NCBI GenBank assembly: GCA_008694505.1
Contig: VZDJ01000224.1
Location: 480,776 to 544,775 of the forward strand
Reading direction: 5' to 3'
DNA length: 64,000 nucleotides
Source of the DNA: Cyanoderma ruficeps
Taxonomy: Eukaryota > Chordata > Aves > Passeriformes > Timaliidae
This document shows positions 11,145 through 21,600 of the stretch, one piece after another. The stretch's first letter is position 1. Each line of letters opens with the position of its first letter. Under the pieces are notes generated by a model. That model was given only the letters and a program-made list of their open reading frames with translations, made no database searches and was not told where the DNA came from. The position numbers and the translations under genes are program-made.

Positions 11145-12160
11145 CTGGAAGGGTGATGGAGATGGTCAGAGACTGGAGCCCTGTGGTCCCTCACAGCCTG
11201 AGGAATCCCTTCTGGCAGAGCTGACCGCTGGGAGCTGCTTTTATCTCCAGATATGGCTCCTCCCCCATTCTGTAGCCAGAAGAGAGTTCTGAGTTCTGGA
11301 AAGTCATCACTGAGTTACTTAATACTGAATAAATTCTACTAATTCCCTCGTAATTTTGCCAGAGCTGTGGCATACACAAGGCTCTTCCTTGGCCGAGATG
11401 ACGACATCTGAAAAATAACAATTTTCACAACCAGAAAAAAGCTGGAAAAATTCCAAAAAGTCTGTGACTCCCTGGCTGCAACCACTTCTGTGACATGTTC
11501 ATGAGATGATTTCCTCCAGGACTCCAATTTCCTCTAATTCCCCTTGTCCTTTACATTTCCCCCTCTCAGAAAATAAGAAAATTAAATGAGAACTAAACAC
11601 AAAGCCCATCTTTTCCCTGAAGTTCACAGGGGGAAAAAAAAAACAACAACCCAGCAGTTCAGGGCTCATCAGAGCCCTGAATTAATTAATTCATGCGATT
11701 AGTTAATGATTTACATGAACCCTCACTTCCAGCAGCCTGAGCTGTGACCATGTGGCTCAAGCTCATGGCATCTTACTGGAGATTGTTCAGAAGGAAAAAG
11801 AAATGTGAGGCAAGAAATTCAAGCCTGTTCTCCGTGGGATGGAGCTGCAGAAGTGAAAGTCCAGCTCAGATGGGCAGATGGGCACGGGAAAACCACCAGG
11901 TCCCTGACACTCAGGGGTCTGAGCCTGGTCATCAGGATGGAATTGCTGGTTTTTCCAACACTTTGAGAACAGAAGGACTGGATTTCCCCTCTGCCCCCAA
12001 AAAATGAATCATCCCCATCCAAGGAAGAGCAGAGACTGCAGTGAGGATGCTCAGCTGGCAGCAGGGGTAAATCTCTGGGAAGAGCATTCAGTCACTTGTC
12101 CAGATCAGCTCCAGAGCTGCCTCTCTGGTTCTTAGAAACACAGAATTCCCTGCCCTGGGG
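11145..12160. other. Unique sequence upstream of the BAK1 coding start
   Basis: No repeat array or coding exon is recognisable. If the 15.5-kb first exon is right, this is part of BAK1 5'UTR intron. Confidence 0.4.
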
Positions 12161-12164
12161 TGCT

Positions 12165-13100
12165 GCAGATCCCCTGGGATGGTGTTCACCCCTGGGATGG
12201 CGTCCACCCCTGGGATGGTGTTCACCCCTGGGATGGTGTTCACCCCTGGGATGGCGTGCACTTCTGGGATGGTGTCCTTCCCTGGGATGGTGTTCACCCC
12301 TGGGATGGCGTTCACCCCTGGGATGATGTCCTTCCCTGGGATGATGTTCATCCCTGGGATGATGTTCACCTCTGGGATGGTGTTCACCCCTGGGATGGCG
12401 TGCACTTCTGGGATGGTGTCCACCCCTGGGACGGTGTCCTTCCCTGGGATGATGTTCATCCCTGGGATGATGTTCACCCCTGGGACGGGGTCTACCTCTG
12501 AGATGATGCTCACCCCTGGAATGGTGTCCATCCCTGGGATGGTGTTCACCCCTGGGACGGTGTCCACTCCTGGGATGGTGTCCTTCCCTGGGATGGTGTT
12601 CACCCCTGGAATGGTGTTCACCCCTGGGATGGTGTTCATCCGTGGGACGGTGTCCATACCCTGGGATGGTGTTCATCCCTGGGACGGTGTCCACTCCTGG
12701 GATGGTGTTCACGCCTGGAATGGTGTTCATACCCTGGGATGGTGTCCACCCCTGGGATGGTGTTCACCCCTGGGATGGTGTTCACCCCTGGGATGGTGTC
12801 CCCTCCTGGGATGGTGTTCCCGCCTTGAATGGTGTTCATCCCCTGGGATGGTGTCCACTCCTGGGATGGTGTTCACCCCTGGGTTGGTGTTCATCCCCTG
12901 GGATGGTGTTCACCCCTGGGATGGTTTTCATCCCTAAGATGGTGTCCTCCCCTGGGATGGTGTTCACCCCTGGAATGGTGTTCATACCCTGGGATGGTGT
13001 TCACCCCTGGGATGGTGTCCTCTCCAGGGATGGTGTCCATCCCTGGGATGATGTTCACCCCGGAATGGTGTTCATACCCTGGGATGGTGTCCATCTTCTC
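12165..13100. repeat. Minisatellite, unit 18 bp (gggatggtgttcacccct)
   Basis: About 50 copies of an 18-bp unit are present, some lengthened to 19 by an extra c (ccctgggatgg). Because 18 is a multiple of three, both strands are open for long stretches (NTIPGV repeats on the minus strand), with no sign of coding constraint. Confidence 0.95.
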
Positions 13101-13105
13101 CCCCA

Positions 13106-14365
13106 CTGAGGAGCCTCCTGTGCTTCATCCTCTGCCTTCCAGGCCATGGCTGAGCCCACCTGCACTGCGAGGAGTCAGAGCTGTTCCCAGCTGGGAGCAG
13201 CTCTTTGGAGTTGTGGGAACCAGAGCAGAGGGAATTTCCTCTGCCCCCCATGGTGGCACTGCTCCGGTGGCACGGGATGCTGGCCAGGGGGTGGGTGCAC
13301 CCAGCAAAGGGCTCAGGAGCCTCTGGAGCTTTTCCAGCTCGGCCTGTGGGGCAGCAGGGCTGTGTTCCACCGTGAGCCAGGGCTGCCCACAGGGACAGGG
13401 ACTTTTCCAGCCTGGAATGAGTAAGGGCTGTGTGGTGCTCACACTGCAATCTGGCTGTGAGCACTGAGGACTTCCTGGAGCAGCACGGCAGCCGGTGACT
13501 CAAGATTTCGATTCACGTTTCTGTCTGAAGCCGCTGCCGGAACTTTTGTTTTCAGTTTCCCTCTGGGCCCTGGCAGTGCTGCCCTCCCTGTGACTGCAGC
13601 CCTGTCACTGCTGTGCCCAATCACTGCCGCCCCAAATGCCCGTGTGGACTCCCAAAAGGGTTCAGTGCCCATCTCTGTGGGGGTCAGAGTGCCTCAGACC
13701 ATCCTCTCCAGGTTCCAGAGCTGCTGCCTGGGCTCCTCCTGCTTCCCCATTCCCCCTTTGGTACGGGAACACCACGCTGCAGAGCAGGGAAGGCTGTGAG
13801 GGAGGAGGTGACAGCCAAACACCCAGACACAGCCCGGGGCTGCAGGAAATGAAAACCATCCAAGATTTGAGTCAGGGCCCAAGGGAGGCTGTCGGGGAAG
13901 CTGCAGGGTCTCATCCACCCGACGAGGGTCTTGTAGGAGGCTGCGAGGGGTTAAAAGCAGCAGCCAGAGCTTGGGATGTGTTTTGGCTGCAGCTCCAGGG
14001 TGGCACAGGGCTCTTCTCTTTCTTAAGGAGCACCTGCCATGCCGAGAATGAACCTTCCTGGAACTCTCCAGCCCTCCCCATTAAAACAAAGGCCTTTGCC
14101 TCAACTCCTCCTCATTTCCCCCTCGTCTCCTCCTCTTAGAAGTCTCAGACACATTTCCTGGGTGCCTTTAACTCACACTCATCATTTCTCCCAGCTTTGC
14201 TCCAAAGCAAAGTTCCTGAGCCCTGGGTTCAGGAAAGGTGGTGGGAGAGGGAAGCAGATCCATGAGGATCCACAGGAGCAGCTGCAATCCCGAATCCCCC
14301 CCGACATGTTATCAATGCCAGGAAATCGATGGAGCATCCCCTGGGATGAGCTTCATGGCAGTGAT
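13106..14365. other. Unique sequence with no recognised feature
   Basis: This is mixed-composition DNA between two minisatellites. I found no convincing exon pair, repeat family or CpG island in it. Confidence 0.4.
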
Positions 14366-14369
14366 TCCA

Positions 14370-14680
14370 AGAGGCCATGCAGGGCAGGGGAGAGATCCCG
14401 CAGGATTCCTCATCCCATCCCTGCCCGGGACAGAGATCCCACAGGATTCCTGATCCCATCCCCACCTGGGACAGAGATCCCGCAGGATTCCTGATCCCAT
14501 CCCCACCCGGGACAGAGATCCCGCAGGATTCCTGATCCCATCCCCACCTGGGACAGAGATCCCGCAGGATTCCTGATCCCATCCCTGCCCGGGACAGAGA
14601 TCCCACAGGATTCCTGATCCCATCCCTGCCCGGGACAGAGATCCCGCAGGATTCCTGATCCCATCCCTGCCCAGCCAGCA
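14370..14680. repeat. Minisatellite, unit ~41 bp (gggacagagatcccgcagga)
   Basis: Seven copies of gggacagagatcccgcagga plus ttcctgatcccatccctgccc are present. They differ mainly at ccc-acct/cccg and cgc/cac. Confidence 0.92.
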
Positions 14681-14702
14681 GAGTCAGGGCTGCTCCCCCC
14701 CA

Positions 14703-14812
14703 GGGCAGCAAAATGGGGAGTTTGCCCAGTTTGGAGTTTGCCCAGTTTGGGCCTTGCCCAGTTCGGGGGTTGCTCAGTTCGGGGGTTGCTCAGTTCGGGG
14801 GTTGCCCACCCA
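14703..14812. repeat. Short tandem array (ttgctcagttcgggg)
   Basis: Three copies of tttgcccagtttgg-like units merge into three copies of the 15-bp ttgctcagttcgggg. It directly borders the CpG island. Confidence 0.8.
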
Positions 14813-14859
14813 GCACGGCCCCAGGGTGGGCAAACGACCCCCATCCGAGAATCCATCCA

Positions 14860-15860
14860 GCCAAGGTCCCCCCAGAGCCGTGCCCGTGGCCGGGGGTCCC
14901 CGGCGGGGACAGCACAGCCACGCCCGTGTCCAGGTCACAGTCCGGCCGTGACGGGACGGTGTCACCGGATCCTCGGCGGGGACAGCTCTGCCCGCCGGGC
15001 CCTGCGCGCCTGATGCCGCGGGCAACTGTCCCCACCGAGGGCAACTGTCCCCACCGCGGGATAAAAACCCCAGCTGCGGAAAACACGGTTAAACGAGGGG
15101 AAACTCCCTTTTTGGGGGCAGGTGAATTCCCTCTTTGGGGCAGTGACCCGCCCGGAGCGGGACCTCCAGCCCCGGCCCGCGGATTTGCCGCACCCAGCGC
15201 GGCCTCTGAGGAACCACCGCGTGTTTCGTCCGTGTCACCCGTCCCGCACCCCCGGAGCCCCGCACCCCGCGGCCGCCGGGGCATCCCTGCCCATTCCCGC
15301 CCATCCCTGCCCATTCCCGCCCATTCCTGCCTATCCCAGCTCATCCCTGCTCATCCCTACCTGCCCCTGTCCATCCCTGCCCCGGCCAGGCCCGGAAAAC
15401 CGGGATAACCCATCCGGGGGGAGTCTGGGGATGGGGGAACCGGGATTGCCCTCGTCACTCACCGCGTCCCGGAGCGATGGGTCGGGATATCCCGGGAGCT
15501 ACTGCATCCCTGCCGGGACCCGCTGCACCTCTCTGGCCACTCCTTTTCCGTCCTCCGGCCCGAGCGCGGCACAGCGAAAGGAAGCACGCGAGCCCCGGGA
15601 GGAGGAGAAAAAGAAGTAAAAAATAGATCAACTAGAAACCCAACCCCGCTGACCATAGATAGACACGGGCGCGCAGGACTCAGCTCCCTCTAGAGGCACC
15701 AACCCCGGCGCGGGGGCAGCGCCGAGCACCGGCCGCTTTTTTGGGGGGTTTTGGGGGCTCCTCGGGGGGCTCGGGGGAAGGTGAAGCATCTCCCGACCCC
15801 GGGGCGCTGCGGGGATGGCGCCGTGTCACCCTCGCACCCTCCCTGCTGGGAGATCTTCGG
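14860..15860. promoter_or_regulatory. CpG island, probable BAK1 promoter
   Basis: CpG dinucleotides are frequent here (ggccgtgacgggacggtgtc, cccgcggccgccggggc, ccgagcgcggc) in contrast to flanking sequence. A short cccatccctgcccattcc array sits at 15283-15385. The island lies on the upstream side of BAK1 and contains the candidate minus-strand first exon. Confidence 0.55.
15463..15620 (-). promoter_or_regulatory. BAK1: Candidate BAK1 untranslated first exon and promoter
   Basis: Read on the minus strand, a strong donor (CGCG followed by gtgagtga; exon edge 15463) ends a CpG-dense, GC-rich stretch with no useful ORF. It lies 4.3 kb upstream of the acceptor of the BAK1 coding-start exon and is the only CpG island of this quality between 11.1 and 16 kb on the BAK1 side. 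The 5' boundary given is approximate. The assignment is inference from position, splice signal and composition. Confidence 0.4.
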
Positions 15861-16519
15861 CTCCTCCCTGGCTACTCCTGCGGTTTTTGGAGCTTTTCTT
15901 TAGGGCTGCACCTTAATTTCGCCCTCTGCCTGTTCCCCGGCCGAGAGCCCCGTCAACGCAACGATTTGAGAGTTTGTGGCTCCTGGGAGGGAACTGGTGT
16001 TGGTGCAGCAGGGAAAAAAGAAAAGGTCACCGGCGGCAGAGGCGGCTGCCACCAAGTGCCTTAGGGAATTCCAAATCCGCTGAGATTTTGGGGAAATCCC
16101 AGCAGGAGAGCTCGAGATAGATCCAGCCAGCCTTGGAGGGTTCAGCAATCTGCCCCAGCTGCTTTTCCTCTCCTCGCTCCTTGGGACGTTGCCAGGGGCG
16201 CTGCTGCGGCAGGAAAATGCCAGATAAGCAGAGCTGTGGGGCTGGGCAGACGCCTGAGGGCTGATTATCACATCACCCGTCTGCCCGGTGGCAGGAGAAC
16301 TCTGAGGGCACCGCGGGATCGCCTCTGCCCCGCAGACAGGCATTTCGGAATTCTCGGTGTGCTGGCTGAGCTTTTCCAGGGAAAAAACATCCCCTGGGTG
16401 CAGAGGGCCCTGCTCTGGCTTCCCTCGCTTTGGGCTGCTGGAGACACGGCCCGGGCACACCCGGCTCAGGGTGGGGCCGCACCAGCGGTGAAAAGCGGCT
16501 GCTGGAGGGCAAAAAATGG

Positions 16520-16639
16520 GATTCCCACAGTGGCTGTGGGGACAGGGATGGGGACAGGTGCCCCAGTCAGAGCTGGCCTGATTCCCACAGTGGCTGTGGG
16601 GACAGGGATGGGGACAGGTGCCCCAGTCAGAGCTGGCCT
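16520..16639. repeat. Perfect 60-bp direct duplication
   Basis: The segments 16520-16579 and 16580-16639 appear identical, beginning gattcccacagtggctgtgg and ending agctggcct. Perfect identity implies a recent tandem duplication or an assembly duplication. Confidence 0.9.
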
Positions 16640-18655
16640 TCAGGGCAGGAAGGTCATCATGGAGTGAGGGATCAGCTCGTGGGGACTGTGCCCACCAGGG
16701 CACAGGGACCTGCCTTCCTCCCAGATGTGCCCACAGAGAAGGTCCTGAGTGGAGGTGGAGGTCCCACCACCAATTTTAATTCTTGGGGTGAATTTTGGGG
16801 GTGAATGTGGCTGTTTGGGCCTGGTGTCCCTGGCTCTGGGGAGCCCCTCTGAGCCGTGCTGGTGGTGGCTGCCCCTGTGCACAGCCAGGGTGAGCTGTGG
16901 CCAGGTCTGGGTGTCCTGTGCCTCTGCCCACCCCCTCACATCAATCTGGGTTGCTCCTGTCCGTTCCTCCCCACCAGTTCAGATTTAGCATCCCCCAGGA
17001 TCACCTGGGAGAGCTTCTGCAGTCACAAAGCCCATCTCAGCCCTTCCTCCCTGCAAACCGCTTCCCTTCCACCTCCAGCGTGTCCCACGACCCCTCCGTG
17101 CTCTGCCTGAGGAAACCCAGCTGGGAAAGTGGCACTGAGCCGCCAATTCCCAAGCAATTCCTTGCTGTGAACCACCTCTGCCACGGGCAGCTCCTTTCGT
17201 GCTGCATCGATGCAGAATTTCCAGCTGGAGACCAGAATTCCTCCAACAACGGCTCTGACAGGGCTCCTGCTGCTCCCATTGAGCAGCAAAAGGTGTGGAA
17301 AATGGCTTGTGTGGGATGGTGGGTGCAGAGTTTGTGGGCGCTGTGGGCAGTGGGGACCCCCCGTGCCTGCCAAAGGCTGCTGGAGAGGGTTGGGAATATG
17401 GAAATATTCCAGGGAAAGGAGCAGCTCTGTACGGGAATGGCCAGCGTGGCCATCCAGGAATGCCGGTGGGAAGGAAGGAAACATCCACCGGAGCGCTGTA
17501 AATCCTGCGCGCAGCCCCGCCGAGCAGCCAGCCCGCGCTGCTGCAGAGCCCTGGGGATGTGGAATCAACAATTCCCCAGCTGCCTCTGCCGCCCTGGCTT
17601 TGTGATCCCCGCTGCTGGTGGGAAATGTTCCCAGCTCCTTTCACCAGCTCCTCCTTTCACCAGCTCCTTTGGCTGGTGGGCAAATAGAAAAAAATAAAAT
17701 AAAATAAAATCAAATCTGTTTGATGNAGCGGCAGCTGCGGGGATGGAGCCGCTGGATTCGGGATCCTCGTGGCGTTTCGGAACGCGCTTGGTGGTGTCTA
17801 AATCTGTGCTGGGGCTGGGAAAAGGGCTGGGAAAAGGGCTGGGGAAAGGGAGCTGTGCTCAGCTGTGCCTCCCCAGCCCTCCTGAGGCGCCAGCCCGAGG
17901 TGAGAACACCCTTCCCGTGGGCAGGGGCTGCTCCCGGCGCTGCCGCAGGAAGGGAACGGGAGGGCGCAGCTGGAAGGTGGGAGAATCTCGCCTCGGAGCA
18001 GCCGGGATGACGCGGCACTTTTCGATGAGGGGTTTTGAGGGTAAAAAAAAACACCCGTTCTGGACCCGAGCAGCTCCCGCGGCCGAGGCTGAGCCGGGGG
18101 AAGGTCCCGCAGCTCTGCAGAGCTGAGCGCCGGCAGCGGGACCCCAGAGCAGCTCTGCGCCGTGTGCCTGCGGCCACAGGGACGCCGTGGGGAAATCCTG
18201 CCCTGCCCGAGGCTGCACTCCGGGGAAAACACCTCTGGGAAGGTGCTGAGGGGCCGAGGGAGGAGCAGGTCCTGCTGTTTGCCCTGGCAGGGTGACACGG
18301 TGGTGACAGGAGTGGCAGGAACGCAACTGCCGGGACCGAGGAGGTTTTATCTCCTCCTTTTGACCCTTGGCCGCTGCAGGAGCTTCCCTGAGCCTTCCCC
18401 TCGCTCCCACCTCCCGTGCTGCCGGGAATCTCAGGGCTCGGCCCTGGCGGGGGCGGGAATGTGGCAAGGACTGAGCCGCTGTTGGTTTTGGGGAGGTTTC
18501 ACCTCTGTTCTCCCCCACTCCCAGCTGTGCCTGTGTCCCCCTCCCAGTCCTGTCCCCTCCGTGCTGTCCCCCAGCCCTGTCACTGCCCTGTCACTGCCCC
18601 AGGGCTGCGGCTCAGGGCAGTTTGTGTCTGTTGTGTCCGTTTGAGCTGCTCGCTG
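16640..18655. other. Intergenic sequence, no recognised gene
   Basis: This is mixed unique DNA with a small (aaaat)n run at about 17688-17712, one ambiguous base at 17726, a few gggctgggaaaa repeats at 17815-17850 and CpG-rich patches near 18.0-18.3 kb. No splice-bounded ORF with recognisable protein similarity was seen. Confidence 0.4.
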
Positions 18656-18660
18656 GCACC

Positions 18661-19350
18661 GATGACCACCCCGATGGCCACCCCGATGGCCACCCCAATG
18701 GCCACCCCAATGGCCACCCCATTGGCCACCCCATTGGCCACCCCATTGGCCACCCCATTGGCCACCCCGATGGCCACCTCAATGGTCACCCCGATGGCCA
18801 CCCCGATGGCCACCCCAATGGCCACCCCGATGGCCACCCCAATGGCCACCCCAATGGCCACCCCATTGGCCACCCCATTGGCCACCCCATTGGCCACCCC
18901 ATTGGCCACCCCGATGGCCACCTCAATGGTCACCCCGATGGCCACCCCGATGGCCACCCCAATGGCCACCCCGATGGCCACCCCAATGGCCACCCCAATG
19001 GCCACCCCATTGGCCACCCCATTGGCCACCCCATTGGCCACCCCATTGGCCACCCCGATGGCCACCTCAATGGTCACCCCGATGGCCACCCCAATGGCCA
19101 CCCCAATGGCCACCCCGATGGCCACCCCAATGGCCACCCCATTGGCCACTCCAATGGCCACCTCAATGGTCACCCCGATGGCCACCCCGATGGCCACCCC
19201 AATGGCCACCCCACTCGCCACCCCGATGGCCACCCCAATGGCCACCCCGATGGCCACCCCAATGGCCATGCCAATGGCCACCCCGATGGCCACCCCAATG
19301 GCCATGCCAATGGCCACCCCTATGGCCACCCCAATGGCCACCCAGGCTCC
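18661..19350. repeat. Nested satellite: 12-bp unit in a 144-bp higher-order repeat
   Basis: The basic unit is 12 bp (ggccaccccNatgg-type, with N = g, a or t giving gatgg, aatgg or attgg). A distinctive unit, cctcaatggt, recurs at 18781, 18925, 19069 and 19165. The blocks 18781-18924 and 18925-19068 are the same series of twelve variants and appear identical, so there are two adjacent 144-bp higher-order copies flanked by partial ones. The array is stop-free on both strands because 12 is a multiple of three. Confidence 0.95.
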
Positions 19351-19647
19351 CAGCCAGCCCTCCCTGCTGCAGCTCCTCAGTGGGCTCTTGGGGCTCCCAC
19401 GGTGGACACAGATCCCAGAGTGGAGGAGCTGGGGGCAGCAGCTGAGGGGCGCAGCAGCCCAGGGCAGCCCCAAACTGGGAGCACTGGGAGGATGCCCGGG
19501 GGAAAAGCCACCCAGTCACTTGGACTCCCCACTGTCCTTGTCCTCCTCCTCTCCAGCTCCTCAGGGGGCTCCTGGGGAGCCTGTGGGGACACGGAAGCCC
19601 CGAGAGGAGGAGCTGAGGGCAGTCGAGGGCTCCAGCAGCCCCGGGCA

Positions 19648-20810
19648 GTGCCGGGATGGGGAATGGTGCCGGCGGGGAGGGCACGGAGTCGCTGCTGAGG
19701 AAGCTGGAGCAGCTCAGCATCAGAGGCCCCCTGGAGCTCAGCACCAGCCGCCGGGAGCTGCTGGGGACCGGGGACGTGCTGGGGGACAGTCCCACAGCCC
19801 AGCGGGCAGCCGGGGACACAGCCGGGAGGGCACGGCCGTGCCGGGATATTCCAGAGGCAAAGCTCTGCCGATCAAGAGTTGGGCCGGGCTGACACAGGGC
19901 ACAGCAGTGTCCCCATGCGGGGAGAGTGTCCCCTCCCCCGGCTCTGGAGGGACACGGAGGAGCCTGCCGGGCTGCCGCTGACCTCGGGCAGTTGGGGTTT
20001 GCAGAGGCTGCTCGGTTGGGTGTTATAAACCCGGTTTTCCCCCTGACTTCCTTAAGCTGAGCCCGATGTTTCCATGCAGCTCCAACTCCCACCTCTGCCT
20101 GTGCAGTCCCCACCTCCCCAAAGGTGCCTGAGGGGCTCCTGGGGGCTGTGAAACATTCCAGAGCCCCCCAGTTTTGGCCCTTGGCAGCCTGTGGCCTCTG
20201 CAGGCAGGGGGTGGCACCGTGCCCAGCTGTGCCCGGGGCAGGATGGACACTCTGCTGCTGTGGCCTCCCCCTGACCCCCCTGGCTGTGCTGTTCCCACAG
20301 GGATGGGCTCCCGGCAGCTCCGGGGGACAGGGAAGGTGCTGCCAGCCCCGAGCCCTATGCTCTGCGGGGACTCTGACGCTGAATGGGAGAAGCAGCAGCT
20401 CCTGGAAGGTGAGGGGAGGGCTCAGAGGGAAGGGAAATCCTCCCTCACCCTTGAGGATCCGAGGGCTGCCTGGTGGTTGTGGGGAGGACATGGAAAACAC
20501 CCCGGGGGTGTGGGAGGAAATCACCCTCCAAATCCAGTGCCCGGCCTGCCTGGAATGGGCGCCTTGGCTTTGGAACGGGATCGATCCTCTCTCAGCCACT
20601 CCTGAGAGAAGTTCAATTCCCACACGAGGGAGGGGAGGTGACAGCTCAGGGGGGTTTTTTTGGGGGCTTGTTTTGATCAGCAGGTGAAGGTGCAGGGCCC
20701 CAAAAAGCAGAAGTGTCCCCGGGGAAGAGGCTCTGGAGCACGAGCAGGCAGCGAAGGGCTTCGGATGAGGTTGGTGAGAGGATGAGGAGAGCGGGGGAGG
20801 CTGCTGGGGA
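19648..20810 (+). CDS. Candidate multi-exon gene, product not recognised
   Basis: Three exon-like pieces lie in order. The first, from about 19648 after gggcag, reads MGNGAGGEGTESLLRKLEQL and goes on SIRGPLELSTSRRELLG. The second, 20301-20408, is flanked by gctgttcccacag and gtgagg; it reads MGSRQLRGTGKVLPAPSP, then MLCGDSDAEWEKQQLLE. The third, from 20684, follows ttttgatcagcag and reads KVQGPKKQKCPRGRG, a basic stretch. Exons two and three join in phase (G+GT). The donor of the first piece is weak and neither ends of the gene nor the product are known. It could be chance open sequence in GC-rich DNA, so existence as a gene is tentative. Confidence 0.3.
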
Positions 20811-21379
20811 GGGGCCCAGTGCCCCTTGGAAAAAACGTGAGGATGGAGAACCCCGAGAAAAACTGATCCCAACTCTGCCCTGGCAGAGGCTGTGGCCTCC
20901 CAGGGGTGTCCTGGAGGTTCTTCCAAACCTCCGTGGCCCTTCCCAGCTGAGGGGGGAATAATCTCAGCATGCTGCTGGTCAGAAATGGGCAACACTTTTG
21001 GCACTGCCTGCCCCAGTTTGCCGTCGGTGCCAGGGGACATCTGCTCCGTGCCACGGAGCATTCCAGGAGCTCTGGGTGATAAAATGGCACAGCAGGGGCG
21101 GGGGCAGAGGGAGAGGATTTTGTTCCCAGCTCTGGTATCAGTTACATCAGAACCGAGCTGTTGAACACAGACACTTTGTCAGCACTGACATCATCTCTTC
21201 CCGAGTTTGTTTTTTTTTTTTTCCTGCTGCAGACTCCTGCCCTGGGAAGTGGGATGGGAAGGGAAGAGGAATCTCTTCTGAGTGGGGCTGCTGATGGCCC
21301 TGCAAAGCCCTGGGATGTGCTGCCGGTCAGGAGGGGAGCCAGGACAGAAATAAACTGCCAGGGGAGCAGGGTTAGACAG

Positions 21380-21600
21380 GCTTTTAGTAGAAATTCCTCC
21401 CTGTGAGGGTGGGCAGGCCCTGGCACAGGGTGCCCAGAGCAGCTGTGGCTGCCCCTGGATCCCTGGCAGTGCCCAGGGCCAGGCTGGAGCAGCCTGGGAC
21501 AGTGGAAGGTGTCCCTGCCCAAGGCAAGGGCGGCACTGGATGAGCTTTAAGGTCCATTCCAAGCCATCCGAGGGTTCTGTGGTTCTGAATCTCCTCGGAG
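21380..21600 (+). mobile_element. CR1 LINE 3' fragment
   Basis: The blocks tgagggtgggcaggccctgg, cacagggtgcccagagcagc, gcagcctgggacagtggaag and ggatgagctttaaggtccat follow the CR1 3' consensus in order. The terminal octamer repeat is decayed. Confidence 0.9.

Noticed and set aside
12088..12937. Long open frames in both strands encoding NTIPGV or FTPGMV repeats
   Set aside because: An 18-bp minisatellite without stops. Composition follows the repeat, not codon constraint.
18416..19981. 521-codon open frame on the plus strand with (ATPM)n repeats, and a matching long minus-strand frame
   Set aside because: It is produced by the stop-free 12-bp satellite; both strands and several frames are open, and no domain or splice evidence supports a protein.
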